Below, in pieces: positions 43,021 through 51,534 of a stretch of 64,000 nt of DNA (within the stretch, counting starts at the first letter, position 1; every line of letters starts with the position of its first letter). The position numbers and the translations under genes were made by a program. This stretch comes from Arthrobacter sp. ok362. GTDB taxonomy: Bacteria > Actinomycetota > Actinomycetes > Actinomycetales > Micrococcaceae. The DNA lies in NCBI RefSeq assembly GCF_900102785.1, contig NZ_FNGC01000019.1, positions 1 to 64,000 on the forward strand, in the 5' to 3' direction. Below the pieces are notes generated by a model. That model worked only from the letters and a program-made list of their open reading frames with translations. It did no database searches and was not told where the DNA came from.

Positions 43021-44742
43021 TCAGCCGCAGTAGGCGCCGGTGGAGGCGCTGTGGACGAGCTTGGCGTATTTGGCGAGGACGCCCTTGGTGAACTTGGCCG
43101 GGAGCGGCTCCCAGCCGACCTTGCGGGCCTCAAGCTCGGAGTCTTCGACCAGGAGGTCGAAGGTGCGGGCCGCGATGTCCACGCGGATCCGGTCACCGTC
43201 CTTGACGAACGCGATGGGGCCGCCGTCGACGGCTTCCGGCGCGACGTGGCCGATGCACAGGCCGGTGGTTCCGCCGGAGAACCGTCCGTCGGTCAGCAGC
43301 AGGACGTCCTTGCCCAGGCCTGCGCCCTTGATGGCGCCGGTGATGGCGAGCATCTCCCGCATACCGGGGCCGCCCTTCGGACCCTCGTAGCGGATCACCA
43401 CGACGTCGCCCTTGTGGATCTCGCCCTTGTCCAGGGCGTCCAGTGCGCCCTGTTCCCGCTCGAACACGCGGGCCGTGCCCTCGAAGACGTCGGCATCGAA
43501 GCCGGCGCTCTTGACGACGGCGCCTTCCGGGGCCATCGAGCCGTGAAGGATGGTGATGCCGCCGGTCTTGTGGATCGGGTTGTCCAGTGCACGCAGGATC
43601 TTGCCGTCCAGGTCCGGCGGGTTGATCGCGGCGAGGTTCTCCGCCACGGTCTTGCCGGTGACGGTGAGGCAGTCGCCGTGCAGCAGGCCGGCGTCGAGCA
43701 GGGCCTTCATGATCACCGGCACGCCGCCGATCTTGTCGACGTCGGTCATCACGTAACGGCCGAACGGCTTAAGGTCGCCCAGGTGCGGAATCTTGTCGCC
43801 GATCCGGTTGAAGTCTTCCAGCGTCAGCTCCACCTCGGCTTCGCGGGCGATCGCGAGCAGGTGCAGCACGGCGTTGGTGGAACCGCCGAAGGCCATGGTG
43901 ACGGCAATCGCGTTCTCGAACGCCTTGCGCGTCATGATGTCCCGGGCCGTGATGCCCAGACGCAGGAGGTTCACCACGGCTTCGCCGGACTTGTGCGCAA
44001 AGGCATCGCGTCGACGATCCGCGGATGGCGGTGCGGCGGAGCCGGGCAGGGACATGCCCAGGGCCTCGCCGATGCAGGCCATGGTGTTGGCCGTGTACAT
44101 GCCGCCGCAGGCGCCTTCGCCCGGGCAGATTGCTTTTTCGATGCGGTCCAGGTCCTCGCGGCTCATCTTGCCGGCCGCGCACGCACCGACGGCTTCGAAC
44201 GCGTCGATGAGGGTGACTTCCTTTTCGGAGCCGTCCTCAAGCTTGACCCAGCCGGGCATGATGGAGCCGGCATAAAGGAACACGGAGGCCAGGTCCAGGC
44301 GGGCCGCGGCCATCAGCATGCCGGGCAGCGACTTGTCACAACCGGCCAGGAGCACGGAGCCGTCGATCCGTTCGGCCTGCATGACCGTCTCGACCGAGTC
44401 GGCAATGACTTCGCGGGACACCAGGGAGAAGTGCATGCCCTCATGGCCCATGGAGATGCCGTCGGAGACCGAGATGGTGCCGAACTGCATGGGGAACCCG
44501 CCGCCGGCGTGGACGCCTTCCTTGGCGCCCTGGGCCAGCCGGTTCAACGAAAGGTTGCAGGGGGTGATCTCGTTCCACGAGCTCGCCACGCCGATCTGCG
44601 GCTTGGCGAAATCGTCGTCGCCCATGCCGACCGCCCGGAACATGCCGCGCGCGGGGGCGGCGTGGATTCCATCGGTAACGACCCGGCTGCGGGGCTTGAT
44701 GTCCGGCTTGGTGTCTGCTGCTGTTTGGGTGTCCTGACTCAT
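43021..44742 (-). CDS. ilvD: Dihydroxy-acid dehydratase
   Basis: 573 aa. Fe-S enzyme dehydrating dihydroxyisovalerate and dihydroxymethylvalerate. Signature cysteines in LLAGCDKSLPGML and CPGEGACGGMYTANTM, Mg-binding region before them, and the C-terminal DGRFSGGTTGLCIGHVAPEA motif. The length fits the Edd/IlvD family. A monocistronic unit with its own upstream region (44743-44871) carrying a GTGAGAC-type site, and a hairpin after the stop. Confidence 0.97.
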   Translation of the reverse strand: MSQDTQTAADTKPDIKPRSRVVTDGIHAAPARGMFRAVGMGDDDFAKPQIGVASSWNEITPCNLSLNRLAQGAKEGVHAGGGFPMQFGTISVSDGISMGHEGMHFSLVSREVIADSVETVMQAERIDGSVLLAGCDKSLPGMLMAAARLDLASVFLYAGSIMPGWVKLEDGSEKEVTLIDAFEAVGACAAGKMSREDLDRIEKAICPGEGACGGMYTANTMACIGEALGMSLPGSAAPPSADRRRDAFAHKSGEAVVNLLRLGITARDIMTRKAFENAIAVTMAFGGSTNAVLHLLAIAREAEVELTLEDFNRIGDKIPHLGDLKPFGRYVMTDVDKIGGVPVIMKALLDAGLLHGDCLTVTGKTVAENLAAINPPDLDGKILRALDNPIHKTGGITILHGSMAPEGAVVKSAGFDADVFEGTARVFEREQGALDALDKGEIHKGDVVVIRYEGPKGGPGMREMLAITGAIKGAGLGKDVLLLTDGRFSGGTTGLCIGHVAPEAVDGGPIAFVKDGDRIRVDIAARTFDLLVEDSELEARKVGWEPLPAKFTKGVLAKYAKLVHSASTGAYCG

Positions 44743-44834
44743 GGCTCAAAGTCTAGGGCTCCCCCGCAGACGCCAACGACCCAACAGCGGAGCGTTAAGC
44801 GGAAAACCGGGAATATTTCGATCAAATAGTGGAC

Positions 44835-44850
44835 TCTCGTCTCACATCTT
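44835..44850 (-). promoter_or_regulatory. GTGAGAC-type site before ilvD
   Basis: On the minus strand AAGATGTGAGACGAGAG, core at 44839-44845, about 95 bp before the ilvD start. It shares AGAT-x-TGAGACG with the sites at ilvB and ltbR/leuC. A nearby TTGATC could be the -35. Confidence 0.5.
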
Positions 44851-44871
44851 GAACTTGCCGGCCGTTTTTCC

Positions 44872-45810
44872 TCAGGCCCGGTGAGCCTCGTCACGCAGCT
44901 CCGGGGCTTCGGCGACACCTTGGGCCTCGGCCTTGAGCATCGCCAGGACCTGCTGGATGGTGGTCCGGGCCGCGACGTCCGGACGGGCCAGCGCAACGAT
45001 GCTCCGGCTCGCCTTCACGCCCTCGAGCGGGCGCAGGACGAACCCCCGGCCCTGGTTGCTGACCGCCGTGTACCGCGGCAGCAGGCTCAGCCCATGTCCG
45101 GCGCTGACCAGGGCTTCCAGCACCCGCAGATCCGGGAACTGCTGGGCACGGACGGCTTGCGAGTCGGCCCGCACCTCGATCTGGCGCAGCACGGTGTCGA
45201 ACGGAAAGCCCTCGGGAACTCCCATCCACGGGAAGCCGACAACGTCCTCGGCGCACAGCGTGGCCTTGCCGGCCAGAGCGTGCCCTGCCGGCAAGGCCAC
45301 ATCCAGCGGTTCGTCCAGCAACGGCACCACCGTCAGGCCCTGGCCGCCGAAGACTTCCGGACCATCCACACTGTGCGCCAGGACGATGTCGTAGTCCGCG
45401 GTCAGCCCGGCAAAACCGGCAACCCCCGGGTCCTCGAAATGCGCTTCGAACCGCAGCCCTTCGACGGCTTTGACCCGGTGGAGCATGCCCGGAAGGAACA
45501 TCTCCGCGGCGCTGGGAAAGAAGGCCGCCACCACCCGGGTCTGCCAGCCGCGCCGGTACGTGTCGATCGTTGATTCTGCCCGCGCCATGGCCGTCGACAC
45601 GTCGGCGGCGGCGCCGGCCATGGCCAGCCCGGCCTCGGTAAGCCGCACTCCCCTGCCGGACTTCTCCACCAGCACTACGCCCAGTTCCTCCTGCAGGGTC
45701 TTCAGCTGCTGCGACACGGCCGACGGTGTGACCTTCATGGCCTCGGCAGTGGCGCCTACGGTCCCGCGGCCGGCGAGTTCGCGCAGAATCTGCAGTCGCT
45801 TGAAATCCAT
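44872..45810 (-). CDS. LysR-family transcriptional regulator
   Basis: 312 aa. N-terminal LysR winged helix (FKRLQILRELAGRGTVGATAEAM and TPSAVSQQLKTLQEELG), then the periplasmic-binding-like effector domain from about residue 90, with GHGLSLLPRYTAV near the end. It lies upstream of ilvD on the same strand, with 130 bp between, so co-regulation is possible but not shown. Targets and effector are unknown. The last 25 residues are a poorly conserved Ala/Glu tail. Confidence 0.9.
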   Translation of the reverse strand: MDFKRLQILRELAGRGTVGATAEAMKVTPSAVSQQLKTLQEELGVVLVEKSGRGVRLTEAGLAMAGAAADVSTAMARAESTIDTYRRGWQTRVVAAFFPSAAEMFLPGMLHRVKAVEGLRFEAHFEDPGVAGFAGLTADYDIVLAHSVDGPEVFGGQGLTVVPLLDEPLDVALPAGHALAGKATLCAEDVVGFPWMGVPEGFPFDTVLRQIEVRADSQAVRAQQFPDLRVLEALVSAGHGLSLLPRYTAVSNQGRGFVLRPLEGVKASRSIVALARPDVAARTTIQQVLAMLKAEAQGVAEAPELRDEAHRA

Positions 45811-45984
45811 GAGGCGAGGCTACACGCCGGGCGGGGTTTGATTTGGGTTCGGGCCGCATCACCGGGCCGTCTATGCGTTCCAGGGATCCCCGGTCTTGGC
45901 CGCCGGGAGGCTGGACAGCCGGCTTCGCCCGGACGTAACGTCAAGCATCGGCAACCCATGCCTCCTGGACTGAAAGGCTCTGCT

Positions 45985-46935
45985 ATGGACTGGATAGTCT
46001 GGCTCGTCGTCATCATCGTGGTGGTAGCTGTGATCTGGTGGCTGCTTAACCGCAACAAGAGCCGCACGGGCGCAGATTCCGCGTCCGAGGCAGGCACCGG
46101 CACAGGCACTTCTGCCGACACTTCTGCCAGTCCGACGGCGGCAGCCGGTCCGACGGTGGCAGCCGGCTCGACGGTGGCAGCCGGCTCGACGGCGGCAACC
46201 CCCGTGGCGGCCGAGCCCCCAGCGGCCACAGCCGCTCCGACGATCGAGCCGGCAGCGGCGGCGGCTCCCGAAGCAGCAGGTACCTCGGGCAACGCCGAAT
46301 GGGAGACCCAGTGGTCCGAGACTGCCCCGCCGGCGGACACGCATGCTCCAGCGGCCCATATTGATCCGGCGCACGGCGCACACGCTGCGGCGGCGGAACC
46401 TGGTGCGGCTGCGGAACCACCAGCAGCGGCGGGCCATCCGCTCCACCATCCCGAATACACCGAGCCTCACGCGCCGACTCTGCCTGGAGCGGAATCGGCA
46501 GCTGCGGAACCGGTCGAAGACGCAGGCACCGGCACTGGCACTGGCACCGGCACTGGCACTGGCACTGGCACTGGCACTGGCACTGGCACGACGATGCCTG
46601 CCGCGGCCGCCCCCGGGTCGCAGCCCGCGCCGGACGCTGAGGCGGAAACGATGCAGACGGCAGCCTCGGCCGGGACAGCCGGGGCCTTCGCAAGCCACGC
46701 TGCCGAGCCCAGCGGCCATCTGGCCACCGAGCAGCCCTACGGCGAGGGGTCAGCGGCTCCGGCAGCCGACGGAAGCGGCCCTGTTGGTTTCACCGTCAAG
46801 GGCAACGCCTCGTCGATGATCTACCACGACGAGACCAGCCCTGCGTATGAAGAAACCCGGGCAGAGGTGTGGTTTGCCTCCGCAGCGCACGCCGAAGCAG
46901 CCGGGTTCCGGCCGCCGCGCCGGACGCGGCAGTAA
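45985..46935 (+). CDS. Membrane-anchored low-complexity protein with Gly-Thr repeat
   Basis: 316 aa from ATG 45985 with GAAAGG upstream. One N-terminal membrane helix (WIVWLVVIIVVVAVIWWLL) is followed by a long Ala/Pro/Glu/Thr-rich region including an 11-unit GT dipeptide tract coded by a hexanucleotide repeat (46525-46590). The last 55 residues are folded-looking: VGFTVKGNASSMIYHDETSP and EVWFASAAHAEAAGFRPP, similar to the short C-terminal module attached to ribosomal protein L21/L27-like and other surface proteins ('sunset' type), which is only a tentative match. It probably faces the cell wall. Confidence 0.6.
   Translation: MDWIVWLVVIIVVVAVIWWLLNRNKSRTGADSASEAGTGTGTSADTSASPTAAAGPTVAAGSTVAAGSTAATPVAAEPPAATAAPTIEPAAAAAPEAAGTSGNAEWETQWSETAPPADTHAPAAHIDPAHGAHAAAAEPGAAAEPPAAAGHPLHHPEYTEPHAPTLPGAESAAAEPVEDAGTGTGTGTGTGTGTGTGTGTGTTMPAAAAPGSQPAPDAEAETMQTAASAGTAGAFASHAAEPSGHLATEQPYGEGSAAPAADGSGPVGFTVKGNASSMIYHDETSPAYEETRAEVWFASAAHAEAAGFRPPRRTRQ
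46525..46590. repeat. Hexanucleotide repeat, 11 units of GGCAC(T/C/G)
   Basis: Eleven tandem 6-bp units, in frame, encoding Gly-Thr pairs within the 45985-46935 protein. Copy-number change would alter linker length without a frameshift. Confidence 0.95.
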
Positions 46936-46976
46936 CTGGCGGCTCAGTCCGGCGTCCCAGCTCATCCCGTCCTTTG

Positions 46977-48125
46977 ATGCTCCCCCGCTTCTTTCGCAGG
47001 CGCTTCTTTGGCAGGCGCCCTTTAAGCAGGGCGGTCCGGGTCACCGCCCTGGCCGTTGTGCTGTTGTTCTTGGGTGCCTGTACCGGCGGCGGGCCAACCT
47101 CGCCCGTGGTCCAGTCGGGAGACGGCACCTCGGCCGGCTCCGGCCCGGCAGGCCCGGCGGCCACACCGCGTGAGCCGACTGTTGCGGGCCGGATAGACGG
47201 ACTGCAACTGCCGTGGTCCACGGTTTACCTGCCCGATGGCACCGCGGTCGTCTCCGAGCGCGACACCGCACTGCTCAGGACCATCAAGGGCGGCCAGCTG
47301 GGGACGCTCGGCAAAGTGCCCGGCGTCGTTCCCGGCGGAGAAGGTGGCCTTCTGGGTCTTGCCCTCTCCCCCAACTTTGCGGCGGACCGGTACCTCTACG
47401 CCTACTTCACCGCGGCGGCGGACAACAGAATCGCCCGCATGCGGCTGGAAGAGCGCGGCGGCCGGCTGGAGCTCGGCACCCTGCAACCCGTTTTCACGGG
47501 GATTCCAAAGGCCGGCACGCATAACGGCGGACGGATCCGCTTTGGGCCCGACGGTTTCCTGTATGTGGGAACGGGCGACTCGCAGCGCCGCGAACAGCCG
47601 CAGGACAGCAAGGCCCTCGGCGGAAAGATCCTCCGCCTCACCGCGGACGGCCGGCCGGCGCCGGGAAACCCGTTCGGCGAGAACCCGGTCTACAGCCTTG
47701 GCCACCGGAACGTCCAGGGGCTGGCCTGGGACGGTGCGGGCCGGCTGTGGGCCAGCGAATTCGGCCCCGACGTCAACGACGAGCTCAACCTGATCGTGCC
47801 CGGCGGCAACTACGGCTGGCCGGACGTAACAGGCGCCCCGCACCGTTCCGGCTTTCTGGACGCCAAAGTGGTGTGGCCGTCGACGGCGGAGTCGTCCCCC
47901 AGCGGACTGGAAATTGTCGGCAGCACCGCCTATCTGGGCGCCCTGCGCGGTCAAAGACTCTGGGTTGTTCCCCTCAGGGGCGAATTCGCCGAAGAACCTG
48001 TGAGCTATTTCACGGGAAAGTACGGACGGGTGCGCAACGTTTCACTGGCTCCTGACGGCCGGCTATGGCTCCTCAGCAACGGCCAAAACCCTGATTTCGC
48101 GCTGATTTTGGACCTTCATGGCTAG
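46977..48125 (+). CDS. PQQ-dependent glucose/sorbosone dehydrogenase-like lipoprotein
   Basis: 382 aa from ATG 46977, chosen because a lipoprotein signal follows (basic RFFRRRFFGRR, then LAVVLLFLGAC, Cys35). The mature part is a six-bladed propeller of the soluble glucose dehydrogenase (GSDH) family: LPWSTVYLPDGTAVVSERD, GEGGLLGLALSPNF, AGTHNGGRIRFGPDGFLYVGTGD, YSLGHRNVQGLAW and SEFGPDVNDELNLI. These enzymes oxidise aldoses with PQQ outside the membrane. Many family members have undefined substrates. No PQQ synthesis genes are in view. It lies 41 bp after the preceding gene on the same strand. Confidence 0.85.
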   Translation: MLPRFFRRRFFGRRPLSRAVRVTALAVVLLFLGACTGGGPTSPVVQSGDGTSAGSGPAGPAATPREPTVAGRIDGLQLPWSTVYLPDGTAVVSERDTALLRTIKGGQLGTLGKVPGVVPGGEGGLLGLALSPNFAADRYLYAYFTAAADNRIARMRLEERGGRLELGTLQPVFTGIPKAGTHNGGRIRFGPDGFLYVGTGDSQRREQPQDSKALGGKILRLTADGRPAPGNPFGENPVYSLGHRNVQGLAWDGAGRLWASEFGPDVNDELNLIVPGGNYGWPDVTGAPHRSGFLDAKVVWPSTAESSPSGLEIVGSTAYLGALRGQRLWVVPLRGEFAEEPVSYFTGKYGRVRNVSLAPDGRLWLLSNGQNPDFALILDLHG

Positions 48126-48241
48126 CCGCCACCGCCCCGCACCCCTCGATTTCACACGACAGCCAATCTCGTGTAGAGTTTCATGTCGTTGCGGAGAACA
48201 ACGAGGGAAATAAAAAGCCCCGATGAACGAAAACAACAGAT

Positions 48242-48317
48242 GCACCTCTAGCTCAACTGGCAGAGCAATTGACTCTTAATCAATGGGTTCCGGGTTCGAG
48301 TCCCGGGGGGTGCACCA
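48242..48317 (+). tRNA. tRNA-Lys (CTT)
   Basis: A 73-nt cloverleaf plus encoded CCA: acceptor GCACCTC/GGGGTGC, anticodon arm ATTGA-CTCTTAA-TCAAT with anticodon CTT, T arm CCGGG-TTCGAGT-CCCGG. Unlike the other tRNAs here, CCA is encoded. Confidence 0.95.
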
Positions 48318-48318
48318 C

Positions 48319-48368
48319 AGAAACCCCGTCTTTACTGGCCAAAAGCCATGAAGGCGGGGTTTCTTTTT
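48319..48368 (+). terminator. Terminator after tRNA-Lys
   Basis: AGAAACCCCG pairs with CGGGGTTTCT around a long loop, followed by TTTTTG. Confidence 0.85.
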
Positions 48369-48567
48369 GCCGCTATCCCTCCGAGGGCATATTTATGGGC
48401 TATTTATTCTGGCCAGCCCTCCGGCGGCAGGAGCCCAGGCGCCCACGTTCAGATAGCATCGTCTCGTGGCTGAGCGAACCGGTCGAGGGCCGCTGGTGTC
48501 CGGTGAGCATATCCGGGCGGTCCGCACACATCTACTGAGTACCTATGGCCGAATGAAAGCTGTCTCC

Positions 48568-49188
48568 ATGAAGAAGTTCCTCCCTCTCTCCGTGGCGCTG
48601 GGCGCTGTTGCCTTGTCCGTCTCCGGATGTTCAACCGCCACCCCTGGCCCAGGCACAGCCGTTCCGACTCCGAGCGCGACCTCATCCGCCGCAGCCGCGA
48701 CTCCGACCACCGGCTGGGAGCTGAACACCAAGGGCGGTGCCGAACGGATCAGGGCCGCCGGCCTGCCGGTCCTCAACATGGAAGGGGCAGCCGAGCACTT
48801 CCACGCCCATCTGGACGTTTTCGTGGACGGCAACCCCGTCGCTGTCCCGGCGGACATCGGCTTCAGCTTCACCGCGACCGGGCAGCCGAACGGCATCTCG
48901 GCGTTGCACACCCACGACGAGTCGGGCATCATCCACATTGAGGCGCCGGTCGCCGGCGCCACCTATACGCTTGGCCAGCTTCTCACCGAATGGGGCGTTC
49001 TGGACGGCACCGACAAGCCCGGCACCGCGCATTCAGGCGTATCGGACTGGTCCGTCGTCGTGAACGGCGCGAAGCAGGACGGGCGCGCCCAGGCTGTCAT
49101 CCTGAAAGCCCATGACGAGATCGTCCTGTTCCATGGGACGGCGCCGGAGCCGCTGCCCACGGCGTTCAAGTTCCCGGCCGGTCTCTAA
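48568..49188 (+). CDS. Secreted His-rich lipoprotein of unknown function
   Basis: 206 aa from ATG 48568 (five codons after another in-frame ATG). Lipobox VSGC with Cys21, then a Thr/Pro/Ala linker to about residue 55. The globular part contains two His clusters, EHFHAHLDVFVDG and ALHTHDESGIIHIEAP, spaced about 40 residues, and a conserved-looking YTLGQLLTEWGVL. The His pattern could bind a metal such as copper or zinc; I do not recognise a named family. Stands alone after tRNA-Lys. Confidence 0.7.
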   Translation: MKKFLPLSVALGAVALSVSGCSTATPGPGTAVPTPSATSSAAAATPTTGWELNTKGGAERIRAAGLPVLNMEGAAEHFHAHLDVFVDGNPVAVPADIGFSFTATGQPNGISALHTHDESGIIHIEAPVAGATYTLGQLLTEWGVLDGTDKPGTAHSGVSDWSVVVNGAKQDGRAQAVILKAHDEIVLFHGTAPEPLPTAFKFPAGL

Positions 49189-49354
49189 GCCCCGGGCCGT
49201 TTAGGCGAGGTTGAACTCCACCCCGGCGCGGGAGAAGCTGGCGTGCCAGTCCGCTTGGGCCACTACTGCTGCCGGCGGCTGCTCAGTCGCGCCTCCATGC
49301 AAACAGACCGGCGGCGCTATGCAAGCAGGCGCACCGGACTTGAAATCCTGACCG

Positions 49355-49366
49355 TAAGCATGCTTA
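49355..49366. promoter_or_regulatory. TAAGCATGCTTA palindrome upstream of csbD
   Basis: A 12-bp perfect palindrome about 50 bp before the CsbD start, followed by TAGGAT, which can serve as a -10. It could be an operator for a stress or starvation regulator; no binding protein is identified. Confidence 0.45.
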
Positions 49367-49416
49367 GGATAGGCATGGCCGTAGAGATCGGCCGCCAAAC
49401 CAGAGGAGGAAACACC

Positions 49417-49593
49417 ATGGGACTAGGCGACAAGATTGAGAACGCTGCCGAGAAGGCCGGCGGTAAAGGCAAGGAAGCTGCCGGGAAAGCCACGGGCGAC
49501 GAAAGTCTGCAGGCTGAGGGGCAAGCTGACCAGGCCAAAGGTGACTTGAAGCAGGCCGGCGAGAAGGTCAAGGACGCCTTCAAGAAGGACTGA
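49417..49593 (+). CDS. CsbD family stress protein
   Basis: 58 aa with an ideal AGAGGAGGAAACACC before the ATG. Lys/Gly/Glu/Ala-rich repeating helix (MGLGDKIENAAEKAGGKGKE... GDESLQAEGQADQAKGDLK), the CsbD pattern. CsbD proteins are small soluble general-stress proteins of unknown biochemistry. Followed by a strong hairpin. Confidence 0.9.
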   Translation: MGLGDKIENAAEKAGGKGKEAAGKATGDESLQAEGQADQAKGDLKQAGEKVKDAFKKD

Positions 49594-49605
49594 CCTGAAC
49601 ACAGG

Positions 49606-49644
49606 CGAAGGGCGCATCTCCGATACGGGGTGCGCCCTTCGTTA
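49606..49644 (+). terminator. Terminator after csbD
   Basis: An 11-bp perfect stem CGAAGGGCGCA/TGCGCCCTTCG with GTTATG behind it. Confidence 0.75.
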
Positions 49645-49672
49645 TGAGCGGACGAGCCGACGACGACAGTCC

Positions 49673-50317
49673 TCACGGGGCTGCGTCCGGCACGTCCGGC
49701 TCTGCTGTGCGGGCCAGGAATCTGCCAGCCCGATGGAAGTCGCGGACAGTGAACACCTCCCCAATCAACCAGATAGCCGTGCCAGCAGCCATGAGCCATG
49801 AGACTAACCCGGTTCCTCGTAGGACTTGGGGAATGTATATGAGCGGGAGCACGGGTATCCAGATGAGCTGTGTGGCGAGATTCTTTCGCAGTTGCACGGC
49901 CGCGGCCCGCGAGACGACAAGCTGGTCCGGGTCGGCGGGTGTCTTCCCGAGAATCTGGCGGCGGATGCCTTTTCGCTCTTCGTCCTCCAGCGAGAGCAGC
50001 ACATCGATCCTGCCTGGCTCCGCTGCGGGCGCGATTTTCTTCGCGTTGTAGACGAGCCCCCCGGTCGCGACGCCCAACACTGCCAGGGAGCACCCGAACA
50101 CCAGGAATGACGGCCAGTCCGCCGGATCGCCTCCAAATGCCAAGATCCCGAAGATGGTCCCCGTCCCGACAAGGATGATCACGCCGGCAGGGAAATACCG
50201 CGTGTAGTAGGTCTTCAGGGCACTCCCCAGGCCGAGGTCTGCAACGCCCTGCGCTCTTCGCGTGGCCGTGGCCCAGCGAGCGTCTGACTTAGGCATGAGA
50301 TCGTCGATTCCGCTCAT
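49673..50317 (-). CDS. Hypothetical membrane protein, four predicted helices
   Basis: 214 aa from ATG 50317 with GGGGAAGAGG in front. Hydrophobic segments: AGVIILVGTGTIFGILAF, SFLVFGCSLAVLGVATGGLVY, IWIPVLPLIYIPQVL and VSWLMAAGTAIWLIGEVF. The central loop is charged (LSLEDEERKGIRRQILGKTPADPDQL). The arrangement of two hairpins with a cytoplasmic loop is common in actinobacterial proteins without a known role. Convergent with csbD. Confidence 0.75.
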   Translation of the reverse strand: MSGIDDLMPKSDARWATATRRAQGVADLGLGSALKTYYTRYFPAGVIILVGTGTIFGILAFGGDPADWPSFLVFGCSLAVLGVATGGLVYNAKKIAPAAEPGRIDVLLSLEDEERKGIRRQILGKTPADPDQLVVSRAAAVQLRKNLATQLIWIPVLPLIYIPQVLRGTGLVSWLMAAGTAIWLIGEVFTVRDFHRAGRFLARTAEPDVPDAAP

Positions 50318-50359
50318 CGTCCTCTTCCCCATAGGCGCAATGATCCTGCGCCTGATCAT

Positions 50360-50724
50360 CGACTACGTTTGACGCCCAGTGCAATAAGGTCGCGCTAATC
50401 GCGGGTGGGTGGATGCGTGGGGCCCGGCCTTTTCCCTAGAGCATGAAGCCCGAACGGGTTAGGGTGGCGGCAATAGTCAACTATTGGATCGGGGACCAAT
50501 GAAGTTCTGGCGTTCCATGATGGCCCTGCCGCGGCTGGACACCGTATGACCGGTGACTCCGGGGAAGGCTGGCAGCGATTGCTGCGGCGCACATCCCTCT
50601 CCACCGGGCTCCTTGCCCAGTTCCCGGAGGAAGAGTCGTTGTGGCGGGACAAGAGAGGCCCGGTGAGGGGTGCCGTAGACGGCATCCTTGGTTTATCCGT
50701 GGCGCGGACGATTACGCGGTCGTG
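50360..50724. other. 365 bp without a supported gene
   Basis: I see no convincing frame, tRNA or repeat. It contains the upstream regions of the divergent membrane-protein genes on both sides. Confidence 0.4.
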
Positions 50725-50910
50725 ATGACATCGAGACGGCTTGGCACGTTCCTTCTCTGCGTGGGTGCCTTCGAGGCCCTTATCGGCACCATCATGGCCA
50801 TTCAGATTCCACCAGCCCGCCTCGGCGTCTCGCCATACGTGCTCGTGTTTTGCGGCCTCGTCTTGATGTTTGGCGGGTACTACACCGGGAAGCGCGAGAG
50901 CGGGAACTGA
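50725..50910 (+). CDS. Hypothetical two-helix membrane protein
   Basis: 61 aa from ATG 50725; the frame is open upstream but that part is not protein-like. Two hydrophobic stretches (LGTFLLCVGAFEALIGTIMAI and SPYVLVFCGLVLMFGGYY) with a short basic tail. Ribosome-binding site weak. No family recognised. Confidence 0.45.
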   Translation: MTSRRLGTFLLCVGAFEALIGTIMAIQIPPARLGVSPYVLVFCGLVLMFGGYYTGKRESGN

Positions 50911-51040
50911 CAAGCCGCCAGGCCTTTGTGGGCTCCAGCGGAAGGACCACGACACCTGGAAGGCGCATGGGCCACGGGGCGCCGGGTAGCGAGATCGACC
51001 CACTTCAGCTATTCGGAGTGGCAGCGCTATCCCATAGACA

Positions 51041-51084
51041 CAATAGGTAGTAGCCTCTCAATTACGCCGACGGTGGCCAAAAAC
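51041..51084 (+). repeat. 44-bp upstream element, copy A
   Basis: CAATAGGTAG...CTCAATTACGCCGACGGTGGCCAAAAA, just upstream of the gene at 51097. A near-identical stretch occurs at 58181-58224. It probably represents a duplicated promoter/5' region. Confidence 0.8.
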
Positions 51085-51096
51085 TTGGGGGAAAAC

Positions 51097-51384
51097 ATGA
51101 GCGATTCGAACGACCTGCGCAACGGAACGATGCCAATGGATGGCCCGGCCGAGTCGACGGGTGCCGCCTTCCATCTGCAACAAGGCCGGAAGTACCGGCG
51201 CACCTCCATCATCATCGGCGTCGTTGGGCTGTTCCTGTTCGGTATCGCGGCGGGCGTCGTGGCGTTCATCTTTGCCCGGCGGGCCGAAGCGGCGGGCGTC
51301 AAGGCCACCGCAGGAAAAGTCCTGGGCGTGCTGGACATCATCGGCGGCATCGTCGTCATCGCGCTCTACTTCGCCAACAGGTAA
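51097..51384 (+). CDS. Small two-helix membrane protein (family with fragments nearby)
   Basis: 95 aa; TTGGGGGAAAAC precedes the ATG. A polar N-terminal 40 residues are followed by a helix (RTSIIIGVVGLFLFGIAAGVVAFIF), a short Arg/Glu/Lys loop and a second helix (LGVLDIIGGIVVIALYFAN). No enzyme or transport motif is seen. The C-terminal 28 residues reappear as a truncated copy at 54799-54885, and the upstream region at 58181-58224, so this family has been duplicated and broken up locally. Confidence 0.7.
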   Translation: MSDSNDLRNGTMPMDGPAESTGAAFHLQQGRKYRRTSIIIGVVGLFLFGIAAGVVAFIFARRAEAAGVKATAGKVLGVLDIIGGIVVIALYFANR

Positions 51385-51534
51385 CGTGGGATCCGGACTC
51401 CGGCGTCGAGTTCCGGTCCAGCTCACCACCGTTTATCAGGACAGGATCGCCAGCATCAGAACCTTGACCGAGGAACTGCACCTGCGAGTGTGGGGTGACG
51501 ACCCAGGCCGGTCCGCCCTGAATAGAGGACGGCG

